Origin: Craterilacuibacter sinensis | GTDB taxonomy: Bacteria > Pseudomonadota > Gammaproteobacteria > Burkholderiales > Chromobacteriaceae | Reading direction: 5' to 3' | Length of the DNA stretch: 64,000 bases | Assembly: GCF_009831765.1 (NCBI RefSeq) | Contig: NZ_WSSB01000011.1 | Span: 43,558-107,557, forward strand | Shown: positions 18,101 to 25,659 of the stretch, in pieces | Numbering within the stretch: position 1 is the stretch's first letter | How the letters are laid out: each line of letters starts with the position of its first letter | Made by a program: the position numbers and the translations under genes | Notes under the pieces: generated by a model | The model's database searches: none | What the model saw: the letters and a program-made list of their open reading frames with translations, nothing else | Told to the model about the DNA's origin: nothing

Positions 18101-18718
18101 CGCGAAGTCGCCGCCAGTACGCTGGCGCGCTTCGGCTTTGCCGAGCACTGGCTGGACGCGGTGTGCGATATGGTGGCGCGCACGCTGGATGCGCCGCTGG
18201 ATGACGGCGTGTGCCTGCGCCAGGTGCCGGCCAGGCAGCGTCTGGTCGAGCTGAATTTCACCCGGCCACTGGCGCGGCTATCGGTGTCGCGCCTGCGCCG
18301 CGTGCTGACCGACCCGGCCATGGGTCTGGCTGCGCCGCTACGCACGGCGGCGGCGACGCTGGACTTTCATACGGTGGAAGGATTTCTCACCGGCGCCATC
18401 GACTTGGCGTGCGTGATAGACGGACGCTGGTTTCTTATCGACTACAAATCCAACCATCTGGGCGAACACGCCGCCGATTACGCGCCCGGGCGCCTGGCGT
18501 ACGAGATCGCGCATGCGCACTACTACCTGCAATACCTGATCTATTGCGCCGCGCTTAAGCGCTACCTTGCCAGTCGCGGCATCGCGCTGGATGGCAAGTT
18601 TGGCGGCGTGCGCTACCTGTTCTTGCGCGGACTGGACGAGGCAGGCAACGGCGTCTGGCGCGACAGCCCAAGCGAGGTGCTGATCGCGGCGCTGGATGGC
18701 TGTTTTGATGGGGATTAG
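15167..18718 (+). CDS. recB: RecBCD enzyme subunit RecB
   Basis: The 3'-5' helicase and nuclease subunit, 1183 residues. Walker A (GTGKT) is at residues 22-26 and TYTKAATAELRERL is motif Ia. The DEFQDTDP Walker B, the GDPKQAIYSFRGAD motif and the VTIHTSKGLQYP motif V are all intact. The C-terminal nuclease has His at about 965 (GTCLHAVFE), Asp at about 1079 (GAIDL) and the DYKS motif at about 1091, so nuclease activity should be kept. The start overlaps the recC stop. recD does not follow directly: a repeat and a polyphosphate kinase gene intervene. Confidence 0.96.
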   Translation: MKPLDVVHCPLSGVNLIEASAGTGKTWTIAALFTRLLLEDGDVPAPTIDRILVVTYTKAATAELRERLRARLVETRLALESSAAVSEPFLAAMCARYAAPEARSRAIARLSAAISGFDAAAIYTIHGFCQRVLTDAAFESAQTFEAELVVDDLDALMELADDFWRRRVVKDVTLSRVLAESGETPDGWLSAVRPHLSRPYLTAVRPPAVDLEAVLGAQDVAWQALKAADIDEGLAVFTATQGYKATSYKPAIVAHIARLLKRMLSADSAPSLLSEADLKNLLKLTPDSLSGAMKKGFVPPDHPLFALVEAWLLCASALRQGVEHAVIRLKLELIDWINAEHERVRANKRKRSFDDLLTDLYGALNEKSSGPLLASHVARSFQVALIDEFQDTDPIQYDIFRRCFVEARPQSPVFLVGDPKQAIYSFRGADIFAYLAARSDASHHYTLDTNRRSCEALVEAVNTLFARPNPFVLEDIRYYPVNADSQQRGRLEVDDDQAPFTVLWQDNDAPKALGKEGAGEWAAAVCADEIARLLNLAAKGQARIFKGENGRALSGGDMAVLVATHRQGESMRQALRLRGIASVALTQESVFASLEAREMLALLRAWAEPASEGRLRAALATSLYGLDAQALFALAENEEAWEACLRLNREDFERWQEQGFMAAWRGFFARSSLALRLLPQEGGERRLTNLAHLAELIQQQSEEKSALSPLLAWFEGRVANPPGGEEAVLRLESDAQLVKIVTIHTSKGLQYPLVFCPFLWDGKLDAADTPFWHYHHDGQTLLVPDGLADEAARAASRQETLGEKLRLLYVALTRAQYRQVICWRHVSGMESAALSWLLHAGDIDSLAGLSRLKLDEMTLKDDLADLCRRGGGAFSLLPAPRLRTDCLAAAPEGETLSLSVLARTLYTPWRVSSFTALTSKTPARLAEKPDHDQGELQLAEANDSMPFNRFSFPRGARPGTCLHAVFEAIDFQWSEARIREVAASTLARFGFAEHWLDAVCDMVARTLDAPLDDGVCLRQVPARQRLVELNFTRPLARLSVSRLRRVLTDPAMGLAAPLRTAAATLDFHTVEGFLTGAIDLACVIDGRWFLIDYKSNHLGEHAADYAPGRLAYEIAHAHYYLQYLIYCAALKRYLASRGIALDGKFGGVRYLFLRGLDEAGNGVWRDSPSEVLIAALDGCFDGD

Positions 18719-18720
18719 AG

Positions 18721-18764
18721 GCGGTAGGGTGGGATAGCCGCCGAATGGCGGCGTAACCCACCGC
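18721..18764. repeat. REP-like imperfect palindrome between recB and pap
   Basis: Arms GGTGGGATAGCCGCC and GGCGGCGTAACCCACC flank a GAAT centre, closed by GCGG and CCGC. The GGTGGG..TAACCCACC design resembles a dispersed intergenic repeat seen in many bacterial genomes. As RNA it would fold into one long hairpin between recB and the next gene. Confidence 0.6.
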
Positions 18765-18798
18765 AAGCTGTCCGGGTTCCATAACATAAGGAGAAAAC

Positions 18799-20292
18799 AT
18801 GTTCGAATCGGCAGAAATCGGCCACAGCATCAGCAAGGCCGACTGGAAGGCGCGGGTACCGGCGCTACGCGAGGCCTTGCTCGACGCGCAGTATGACCTG
18901 AAGCAGAAGCCGGATTTTCCGGTACTGATCCTGATCCACGGCTTCGATGCCGCCGGACGCGGCGAGACGCTGAATCTGGTCAATGAATGGCTGGATCCGC
19001 GCCTGATCCATACCGTGGCTTTCGATGCACCCAATGACGAGGCGCGTGCGCGGCCCTGGATGTGGCGTTACTGGCGCGAGCTGCCGCCCAAGGGACGGCT
19101 GGGTATCTATTTCGGCTCCTATTACTCGGACACCCTGTTCAACCGCAGCGAAGACGAGATCGACAGTGCCGAGCTGGACAAGCAGATTGCCGACATCCTG
19201 CGCTTCGAGCGCATGCTGTCCAATGATGGTGCGCTGATCCTGAAGTTCTGGTTCCACCTGTCTAAAGACGCGCAAAAGTCGCGGCTCAAGGCGCTGGAAA
19301 AAGATCCCAAGACCGCGTGGCGGGTGACCGAGAAAGACTGGAAGCACTACGCGCTGTACGACAAGCTGCGCAAGCATGCCGCCCATATGCTGCGCTTGAC
19401 CAATACCGCTTTCGCACCGTGGGCGGTGATCGATGGCACCGATCACAACTACCGCAGCCTGGCCGTGGGCGAGGCGATACTGGCGGCGATGCGCGCGCGG
19501 CTGGATTTGCCGCATCCGTTCTTGCCGCGCAGCGATAGTCCATCCTTGCCGCAGCCGATAGACCACAAGCTGTTGCTCGATACGCTGGTACTGGATCAGG
19601 AGCTGGACAAGGCTGCCTACAAGAATGCACTGGATGCGCTGCAGGGGCGGCTCAACCGCCTGACGCGCGATGCGCGCTTCGCCGGCCATTCGCTGGTGCT
19701 GGTGTTCGAAGGCAATGACGCAGCCGGCAAGGGCGGCTGCATACGCCGCATTACCCAGGCGCTGGATGCCCGCCGTTACCGCGTGATGCCGGTGGCAGCG
19801 CCCAGCGACGAAGAGCGGGCCCAGCCGTGGCTCTGGCGTTTCTGGCGCCATGTGCCGGGCAAGGGACATACCGCGATTTTCGACCGTTCCTGGTATGGCC
19901 GCGTGCTGGTGGAAAGGGTGGAAGGTTTTTGCGGGTCGGAACACTGGATGCGCGCCTACTACGAGATCAACGATTTCGAGCACCAGTTGGTGGCCGATGG
20001 CGCCATCGTGCTCAAGTTCTGGCTGGCGACCAGTGCCGAGGAACAGTTGGCGCGTTTTCAGGCACGCGAAGAGACCGGCTTCAAGCGTTTCAAGATCACC
20101 GACGAAGACTGGCGCAACCGCGAGCGCTGGGACGACTACAAGCTGGCGGTGTGCGACATGATAGACCGCACCAGCACGACGCGGGTGCCGTGGACGCTGG
20201 TCGAGGCCAACAACAAGCACTATGCGCGCATCAAGGTGCTCAAGACCGTGTGCGATGCGCTGGAGGCGAGGCTGGATGCAGACGCCAACTGA
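18799..20292 (+). CDS. pap: Polyphosphate:AMP phosphotransferase (two-domain PPK2 family)
   Basis: Transfers phosphate from polyphosphate to AMP, giving ADP. The protein is 497 residues, made of two homologous PPK2 domains as in class II enzymes such as Acinetobacter and Pseudomonas PAP. The N-terminal domain has GFDAAGRG at about 49-56, where the usual P-loop Lys is Arg, and a degenerate lid (FGSYYSD). The C-terminal domain has an intact GNDAAGKG at about 305-312 and FDRSWYGRVLVERVEGF, so it should be the active half. The start follows AAGGAG by a few bases. The gene lies between recB and recD and overlaps recD by 17 bases. Confidence 0.92.
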   Translation: MFESAEIGHSISKADWKARVPALREALLDAQYDLKQKPDFPVLILIHGFDAAGRGETLNLVNEWLDPRLIHTVAFDAPNDEARARPWMWRYWRELPPKGRLGIYFGSYYSDTLFNRSEDEIDSAELDKQIADILRFERMLSNDGALILKFWFHLSKDAQKSRLKALEKDPKTAWRVTEKDWKHYALYDKLRKHAAHMLRLTNTAFAPWAVIDGTDHNYRSLAVGEAILAAMRARLDLPHPFLPRSDSPSLPQPIDHKLLLDTLVLDQELDKAAYKNALDALQGRLNRLTRDARFAGHSLVLVFEGNDAAGKGGCIRRITQALDARRYRVMPVAAPSDEERAQPWLWRFWRHVPGKGHTAIFDRSWYGRVLVERVEGFCGSEHWMRAYYEINDFEHQLVADGAIVLKFWLATSAEEQLARFQAREETGFKRFKITDEDWRNRERWDDYKLAVCDMIDRTSTTRVPWTLVEANNKHYARIKVLKTVCDALEARLDADAN

Positions 20293-21997
20293 AGAGAACG
20301 TCAGCGAAGTCTTGCCCGGCGTGCTGTCCGGCCTGATGCGGCGGCTGGACCCGGCGCTGGGCGAGGCGGCCGAGGCGGCGATCATCGCGCTGATCCGTGC
20401 CAACCGCGCCGGCCATGTGTGCCGGCGCATCGCTGACTCACAGAGCCGGCGCGAGCTTGCCGCCAGCCCTTTGCTTGCCCGTCCCGGCGGCTATGCGCCT
20501 TTGGTGCTGGACGAGGCCGGTCGCCTGTATTTTGCCCGTCACTGGTGGTTTGAAAAGGAATTGGCCGGGCGTCTGGCTGCCTTGGCCGCCCATAAGGACG
20601 CCGTCGATCCTGCGCGGGTCGCCGCCTTGCTGGATGCCTTGTTCGCCTCGACCTCCGAAGGGGCGGCCGATCGCCAGCGTCTGGCGGCGGCGCTGGCGGT
20701 GCGCCAGCATCTGCTGGTGATTTCCGGCGGCCCCGGCACCGGCAAGACCACCACCGTGGTGCGCCTGTTGGCGATGCTGGCCGCCCTGTCGCCACGCCCG
20801 CTGGTGATGGGCATGGCGGCGCCCACCGGCAAGGCGGCCGCGCGTTTGTCCGAATCGATGCGCGGCGCGCGTGCGGCGCTGGAGGTCGATGCGCAGGTCA
20901 AGGCGCAATTGCCCGGGGATGCGCAAACGCTGCACCGGCTGATCGGTCTGGTGCCCGGGCGCGATGCGCCGCGTTATCACGCCGGCAACCCGCTGCCGCT
21001 GGATGTGCTGGTGATAGACGAAGCCTCGATGGTGGATCTGACCCTGATGCACGACACCGTTGCCGCCTTGCCTGCACATGCGCGCCTGATCCTGCTGGGT
21101 GACCGTGACCAGCTGGCTTCGGTCGATGCCGGTGCAGTGCTGGGTGATGTGGCCGAACGCGAGGCATGGAGCAGCGACACGCTGGCATGGCTGGCGGCAG
21201 CCGGCCTCGCGGCACCGGGGGCCGCCGGCCCGGCACAGGCCCTATCTGACACGGTGGTCTTCCTCACCCGCAGCCATCGCTTTGGCGCAGATAGCGGCAT
21301 CGGTCGTCTGGCGCGGGCGGTGAATGGCGGCGACGCGCAGGGCGTATCGGGGCTGTTGGCCGATGAAAGCTATCCCGATATCGAATGGCGCCCGGCGTTT
21401 GCGCCGGACGACGATGAACATTATCGCGAGCGGGCTGCCTATTTTGCGCTGGTGCACGCCGGTGCCGGGGCGGATGCGGTATTTGCCGAGTTCCTGCGTT
21501 TCATGCTGCTGACCGGAGAGAAGCGCGAAGTGGCGCGCCTCAATCAGGCCATCGAAGCGCGTTTGCTGCGCGACGGGCTGCGCGAGGCCGAGTCGGAGTG
21601 GTATGCCGGGCGGGCGGTGATGGTGCGGGAAAACGATTACAGCGTGGGCTTGTTCAACGGCGATATCGGCATTGCATTACAGGATGGCGGCAGCCTGCGC
21701 GTGTATTTTCCGCGCGCCGACGGCAGCTTTCGTGCGGTGGCTCCGGCGCGCCTGCCCGGTCATGAAACCGCGTTTGCGATGACGGTGCACAAGAGCCAGG
21801 GCTCGGAATTTGACCGGGTGTGGCTGGTGCTGCCAGCCCAGGCTTCGGCGCTGTTTTCGCGTGCGTTGTTGTATACCGGCATCACCCGCGCGCGGTGCCA
21901 GTGCAGGCTGATCGGGCCGCAGGCGGTGCTGCTGGCCGCCACCGGGCAACTGGCCGAGCGCGAGTCGGGGTTGGGGGCTCGTTTGTGGGGAGGCTAA
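20276..21997 (+). CDS. recD: RecBCD enzyme subunit RecD
   Basis: The 5'-3' helicase subunit of exonuclease V, 573 residues. The ATG at 20276 is preceded by GGAGG with nine bases spacing, inside the end of pap, so its translation is coupled to pap rather than to recB. Walker A (GGPGTGKTTT) is at about residue 155, Walker B (VIDEASMVD) at about 247, and the SF1B motif TVHKSQGSEFD at about 505. The N-terminal RecB-interacting region is present. RecC, RecB and RecD are all intact, so Chi-controlled double-strand break repair should operate. Confidence 0.95.
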   Translation: MQTPTEENVSEVLPGVLSGLMRRLDPALGEAAEAAIIALIRANRAGHVCRRIADSQSRRELAASPLLARPGGYAPLVLDEAGRLYFARHWWFEKELAGRLAALAAHKDAVDPARVAALLDALFASTSEGAADRQRLAAALAVRQHLLVISGGPGTGKTTTVVRLLAMLAALSPRPLVMGMAAPTGKAAARLSESMRGARAALEVDAQVKAQLPGDAQTLHRLIGLVPGRDAPRYHAGNPLPLDVLVIDEASMVDLTLMHDTVAALPAHARLILLGDRDQLASVDAGAVLGDVAEREAWSSDTLAWLAAAGLAAPGAAGPAQALSDTVVFLTRSHRFGADSGIGRLARAVNGGDAQGVSGLLADESYPDIEWRPAFAPDDDEHYRERAAYFALVHAGAGADAVFAEFLRFMLLTGEKREVARLNQAIEARLLRDGLREAESEWYAGRAVMVRENDYSVGLFNGDIGIALQDGGSLRVYFPRADGSFRAVAPARLPGHETAFAMTVHKSQGSEFDRVWLVLPAQASALFSRALLYTGITRARCQCRLIGPQAVLLAATGQLAERESGLGARLWGG

Positions 21998-22081
21998 TTC
22001 GTATTAGGTTATCAATGCAAACGTACACATGACATTTAAATGATTTAGAATGGCGGCGTTTTGACATTTTGGGGTTGAGCC

Positions 22082-22972
22082 ATGTCTGCCGTTGCCGAAT
22101 ATCTTGAGCGTATTGCCCTGCATGATCTGTCCGACTTTGTGCCGTTGCGGATTGCGGGTGAGGTGATGGGGGCGGTCAACCCGGTCTGGCATGCGCGTCT
22201 GCTGTCCTGCCCGTCCGGCCTGTTTATGGCTGAAGGTGAGGCTCTGGCCTGCCGCCTGACTGGTAACAGCCATGAAAACAGCCGCCTGCTGGATGCGGCG
22301 GCACGCGGCTGGTGCGAGGCGGGCTGGCTTAGCGGCTGGCGCGACGAGAAATTCGCCAGCTATCAGGCCAACGGCCTGCCCTTGTTTCAACTGGATCGTG
22401 CAGCCTTCCGCCCCTTGGGGCTGACCAGCCACGCGGCGCATATTAACGGCCTGACCCGTCTTAGCTCAGGCGAAGTACGGATGTGGGTCGGGCGGCGCAG
22501 CCCGGACAAATCATTTGAACCCAACCGCATGGACAATCTGGTCGGCGGCGGCGTGGCTGCCGGCGAGACGGTGCACGACGCCTGCTTGCGCGAAGGCTGG
22601 GAAGAGGCCGGTATTAGCGCCGAGCGTCTGGCGCCACTGACGGTTGCCAGCCGTATTCTGGCCGAACGGCCGGTGGCGCGCGGCCTGCACCGCGAGTGGC
22701 TGCATGCCTTCGATCTGTGGCTGCCCGAGGGGGTCAAGCCCGCCAATCAGGATGGCGAAGTGGCCGAATACAGCCTGCTGCCCTTGACCGAAGTCGAAGC
22801 CTTGCTGTTGCAGGAGCGTTTTATGGCCGATGCGGCGCTGGTGGCTATCGATTGTCTGCTGCGTCTGGGCTACTGGGGCGAGCAGGAGGCGGGCATCGCC
22901 GCCGTATTTGATAGTTTGCGCCAGTGGCCGGCCACGGCGACACCGCCCTTGCCCGCCGGCATGCCCATCTGA
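22082..22972 (+). CDS. Nudix hydrolase with N-terminal DUF4743 domain
   Basis: A 296-residue protein. Residues 1-120 resemble the DUF4743 domain found in front of Nudix domains in fungal and plant thiamine-pyrophosphokinase-associated proteins. The Nudix box begins at about residue 155 (GGGVAAGETVHDAC, then LREGWEEAGI), and all catalytic glutamates are present. Relatives act on oxidised thiamine diphosphates (known for Tnr3-type proteins); that substrate is inferred here. It stands alone between recD and a methyltransferase. Confidence 0.85.
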   Translation: MSAVAEYLERIALHDLSDFVPLRIAGEVMGAVNPVWHARLLSCPSGLFMAEGEALACRLTGNSHENSRLLDAAARGWCEAGWLSGWRDEKFASYQANGLPLFQLDRAAFRPLGLTSHAAHINGLTRLSSGEVRMWVGRRSPDKSFEPNRMDNLVGGGVAAGETVHDACLREGWEEAGISAERLAPLTVASRILAERPVARGLHREWLHAFDLWLPEGVKPANQDGEVAEYSLLPLTEVEALLLQERFMADAALVAIDCLLRLGYWGEQEAGIAAVFDSLRQWPATATPPLPAGMPI

Positions 22973-23015
22973 AGTTTGCCAGCCTTTGCTGGCAGTTCAA
23001 CACAGGATAATAGCC

Positions 23016-23819
23016 ATGGCAGACACGCCAATCCGCTTTGACGATGGTGCGGGCTACGAACGCTATATGGGACAGTGGAGCCAGTTGGCCGGCGAGGTTT
23101 TTCTTGACTGGCTGGCACCGCCATCCGGCTTGCGCTGGCTGGACATCGGTTGTGGCAACGGCGCATTTACCAGCATGCTCGCCGAGCGTACGGCGCCTGC
23201 CGCGCTACAGGGCATAGACCCATCCGCCGAGCAGCTTGCTTTTGCAGGCACGCGCGCAGGCTTGTCCGGCGCACGGTTTTGCCAGGGCGATGCCATGGCC
23301 TTGCCTTTTCCTGCTGCGGCATTCGACGCCGCAGTCATGCCGTTGGTGATTTTTTTCGTGCCGGAGCCTGCGCGGGGTGTGGCCGAAATGGCGCGCGTGG
23401 TTCGCCCGGGCGGAATGGTCAGCGCCTATGCGTGGGATATGCCGGGCGGCGGCTTTCCTTATCACGCCTTGCAGTCCGAGATGCGCGCCATGGGAAGTTC
23501 GTTGGCAAAACCGCCCAGCCCTGACGCCTCGCGGATAGAGGTACTGCACGCGCTGTGGACGGCGGCGGCCCTGGAGGCGGTCGAAACGTGCGCGATCACC
23601 GTAGAGCGTAGCTTTGCCAGTTTTGACGACTACTGGGCCACCGTACAGTTAGGGCCAAGTGTTGCGCCCTTATTGTCCGCGATGGCGGCGGAGGAGGTGG
23701 CTTTGCTGCAGGCACGCATGCGCGCGCGTCTGCCGGCCGATGCTGCCGGCCGTATCCTTTGCAGCGCCCGGGCCCATGCAGTCAGGGGGCGTGTACCCGC
23801 TGTCGGCGTTTCTCCGTAA
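23016..23819 (+). CDS. Class I SAM-dependent methyltransferase
   Basis: A 267-residue protein of the Methyltransf_11/25 type. The ATG at 23016 is preferred: MADTPIRFDDGAGYERYMGQ is a usual family start, although the frame is open upstream into the Nudix gene. Motif I (LDIGCGNG) is at about 41-48, motif II (QGIDPSAEQL) follows, and motif III (VVRPGGMVSAYAWD) is at about 128-142. The substrate cannot be named. The gene is 43 bases downstream of the Nudix gene, across a small stem-loop (22977-22994). Confidence 0.85.
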   Translation: MADTPIRFDDGAGYERYMGQWSQLAGEVFLDWLAPPSGLRWLDIGCGNGAFTSMLAERTAPAALQGIDPSAEQLAFAGTRAGLSGARFCQGDAMALPFPAAAFDAAVMPLVIFFVPEPARGVAEMARVVRPGGMVSAYAWDMPGGGFPYHALQSEMRAMGSSLAKPPSPDASRIEVLHALWTAAALEAVETCAITVERSFASFDDYWATVQLGPSVAPLLSAMAAEEVALLQARMRARLPADAAGRILCSARAHAVRGRVPAVGVSP

Positions 23820-23889
23820 ACCAGGCAGTGTAGTCGCGCCGTTTCTTCCCCGCACATAGTGCACTTTGTGGCTGTCATTCGGTCACGAC

Positions 23890-23903
23890 TTGATATGCAT
23901 CAA
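23890..23903 (+). promoter_or_regulatory. FNR/ANR box, perfect match
   Basis: TTGATATGCATCAA matches the FNR consensus TTGAT-N4-ATCAA at every defined base. Its centre (23896.5) lies about 41.5 bases before the start expected from the -10 box TATATT at 23927-23932. That is the class II position for activation by FNR under oxygen limitation. It controls the AbgT-type transporter and pepT. Confidence 0.85.
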
Positions 23904-23926
23904 AATTAGCAACTACATGCTTCTTT

Positions 23927-23932
23927 TATATT
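23927..23932 (+). promoter_or_regulatory. -10 box of the abgT-pepT promoter
   Basis: TATATT, with no good -35 hexamer upstream, as expected for an activator-dependent promoter. Between it and the start codon the leader contains a perfect 10-bp stem (23946-23955 with 23973-23982) that is not followed by a T run. Confidence 0.65.
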
Positions 23933-24015
23933 GATCCGTCCGTGTCCCTTGCCATGCAGGCCCATCCGGCTGATGGCAAGGGAGCAAGCGAAGTTTGAAC
24001 AATATAGGGGAAGAA

Positions 24016-25581
24016 ATGGCTGCCATCACCGAGAGCGCTCCGCCACACGCGCCAAGCACCGGTTTTCTCAATACCATAGAACGGGTCGGCAACAAGCTGC
24101 CCGACATCACCATGCTGTTCCTGTACGCCTTGTTTGTGTGCTGGGGATTGTCGTGGGCCTTGTCTTTTGTCAGCTTCGACTACCGCCATCCGCTGACCGG
24201 CGACGCCATCCAGGTGGTCAATATGCTCGCGCCGGAGCAGCTGACCACCTTCGTCACCGTCATGGTGAAGAACTTCATCAGCTTCCCGCCTTTGGGCATC
24301 ACGATTGTTGCCACACTGGGCATCGGTATTGCCGAGGGTAGCGGCTTTATTCAGGTGCTGTTGAAGAAACTGCTGAATATCACGCCGCAAAAAATCCTCA
24401 CCCCGGCCGTGGTATTTATCGGCGTACTCAGCCATATGGCGTCCGATTCGGCTTATGTGGTGCTGATGCCGGTTTCTGCCATGATGTTCTACGCCTGCGG
24501 CCGTCATCCGCTAGCCGGTATTGCCGCGTCGTTTGCCGGTCTGGCCGGCGGCTTTACCGCCAGCTACACCCCGTCGACCATCGATCCCATCATGCAGGGC
24601 TTTACCCAGGGTGCCGCGCGCATCATGGACCCGGCCTATGACGTCAATGTGCTGTGCAACTACTTTGTCAGTCTGGGCGGCACTTTCGGCGTGATCGCCG
24701 TGTGCTGGTTCATCACCGACCGCATCGTCGAGCCGCGCCTGAAAGCCTCGCTGCCGCTGAATAAGGAGCTGGATACCGGCAAGGATCAGGATTTGCGCCA
24801 TGTCTCGCCACAAGAGAGCAAGGCTTTCCGGATTGCCGGCCTGACCATGCTCGCGCTGATCGGCGCACTGGCCCTGCTGTTGTGGCCGCAAGATTCACTG
24901 TGGCGCGCGCCGGACGGCAGCCTGACCAGCCCCAAGGCGCCGGTGATGCAGGCCATTGTGCCGCTGTTGTTCCTGATGTTCGCCATTCCCGGCCTGGTGT
25001 ACGGCTTTGCGGTGAAGAAATTCAAGAGCTCGAAAGATGTGACCGCAGCGATGGAAAATATTACCCGCTCGCTGATCTCGTTTATGGTGTTTGCCTTCTT
25101 CTGCGCCCAGTTCCTGTACTCGTTCGCCCAGTCCAACATCGGCACGCTGATCGCCATTTCCGGTGCCGACTTCCTGAAGGGGCTGGCAATGCCGGCCGGC
25201 TTTACCGTGTTCGGCATCATCCTGCTGACCGCCTGCCTCAACCTGATCATCACTTCGGCTTCGTCCAAGTGGGCGATTCTGGCGCCGGTGTTCGTGCCGA
25301 TGCTGATGGCGGTGGGGATTTCGCCCGAGCTGACGCAGGCGGCGTTCCGCATCTCGGATTCGGCCGTTAACGTGTCGACGCCGATGTTCGCCTTCTACCC
25401 GCTGATCATCATGTACTGCCGCCAGTACTGCAAGGATGCGGGTGTCGGCACCTTGTGCTCGATGATGCTGCCTTACACCGTCGGCCTGCTGGTCGTGCTG
25501 ACCGCTACGCTGTATCTGTTCTGGGGGCTGGACATTCCGCTGGGCTTCAATAGCGGCTATGTCTACCCGCCGCTGCGCTAA
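24016..25581 (+). CDS. AbgT family transporter
   Basis: A 521-residue inner-membrane transporter of the AbgT family (p-aminobenzoyl-glutamate uptake in E. coli; sulfonamide efflux in some members). At least ten hydrophobic segments are visible. The family signatures VLSHMASDSAYVVLMP and FAGLAGGFTASYTPSTIDP are present, as is SASSKWAILAPVFVPML near the end. I chose the ATG at 24016 because it follows AGGGGAAGA; a TTG at 23995 is upstream. It is followed by pepT after a strong hairpin. The pairing with a peptidase and the FNR box suggests uptake of peptides or peptide-like compounds when oxygen is low (inference). Confidence 0.9.
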   Translation: MAAITESAPPHAPSTGFLNTIERVGNKLPDITMLFLYALFVCWGLSWALSFVSFDYRHPLTGDAIQVVNMLAPEQLTTFVTVMVKNFISFPPLGITIVATLGIGIAEGSGFIQVLLKKLLNITPQKILTPAVVFIGVLSHMASDSAYVVLMPVSAMMFYACGRHPLAGIAASFAGLAGGFTASYTPSTIDPIMQGFTQGAARIMDPAYDVNVLCNYFVSLGGTFGVIAVCWFITDRIVEPRLKASLPLNKELDTGKDQDLRHVSPQESKAFRIAGLTMLALIGALALLLWPQDSLWRAPDGSLTSPKAPVMQAIVPLLFLMFAIPGLVYGFAVKKFKSSKDVTAAMENITRSLISFMVFAFFCAQFLYSFAQSNIGTLIAISGADFLKGLAMPAGFTVFGIILLTACLNLIITSASSKWAILAPVFVPMLMAVGISPELTQAAFRISDSAVNVSTPMFAFYPLIIMYCRQYCKDAGVGTLCSMMLPYTVGLLVVLTATLYLFWGLDIPLGFNSGYVYPPLR

Positions 25582-25595
25582 GGCGCTGCTGGCTG

Positions 25596-25642
25596 TGTGT
25601 GATGGGCAACGTGCTGCAATCTGGCCCATCACACAACTTTTG
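25596..25642 (+). terminator. Hairpin between the AbgT-family gene and pepT
   Basis: A perfect 12-bp stem (25596-25607 with 25624-25635) with a 16-base loop, followed by ACTTTTGTCTT. It could be a partial terminator that lowers pepT expression relative to the transporter, or a processing or stability element. Confidence 0.6.
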
Positions 25643-25659
25643 TCTTGCAAGGATTCCCG

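Noticed and set aside
18865..20430. A 521-codon open frame on the minus strand opposite pap
   Set aside because: Antisense to a well-supported PPK2 protein, with no ribosome site or recognisable domain.
22977..22994. Stem-loop after the Nudix gene as an intrinsic terminator
   Set aside because: The stem is only 7 bp and no T run follows; the methyltransferase gene may well be co-transcribed.
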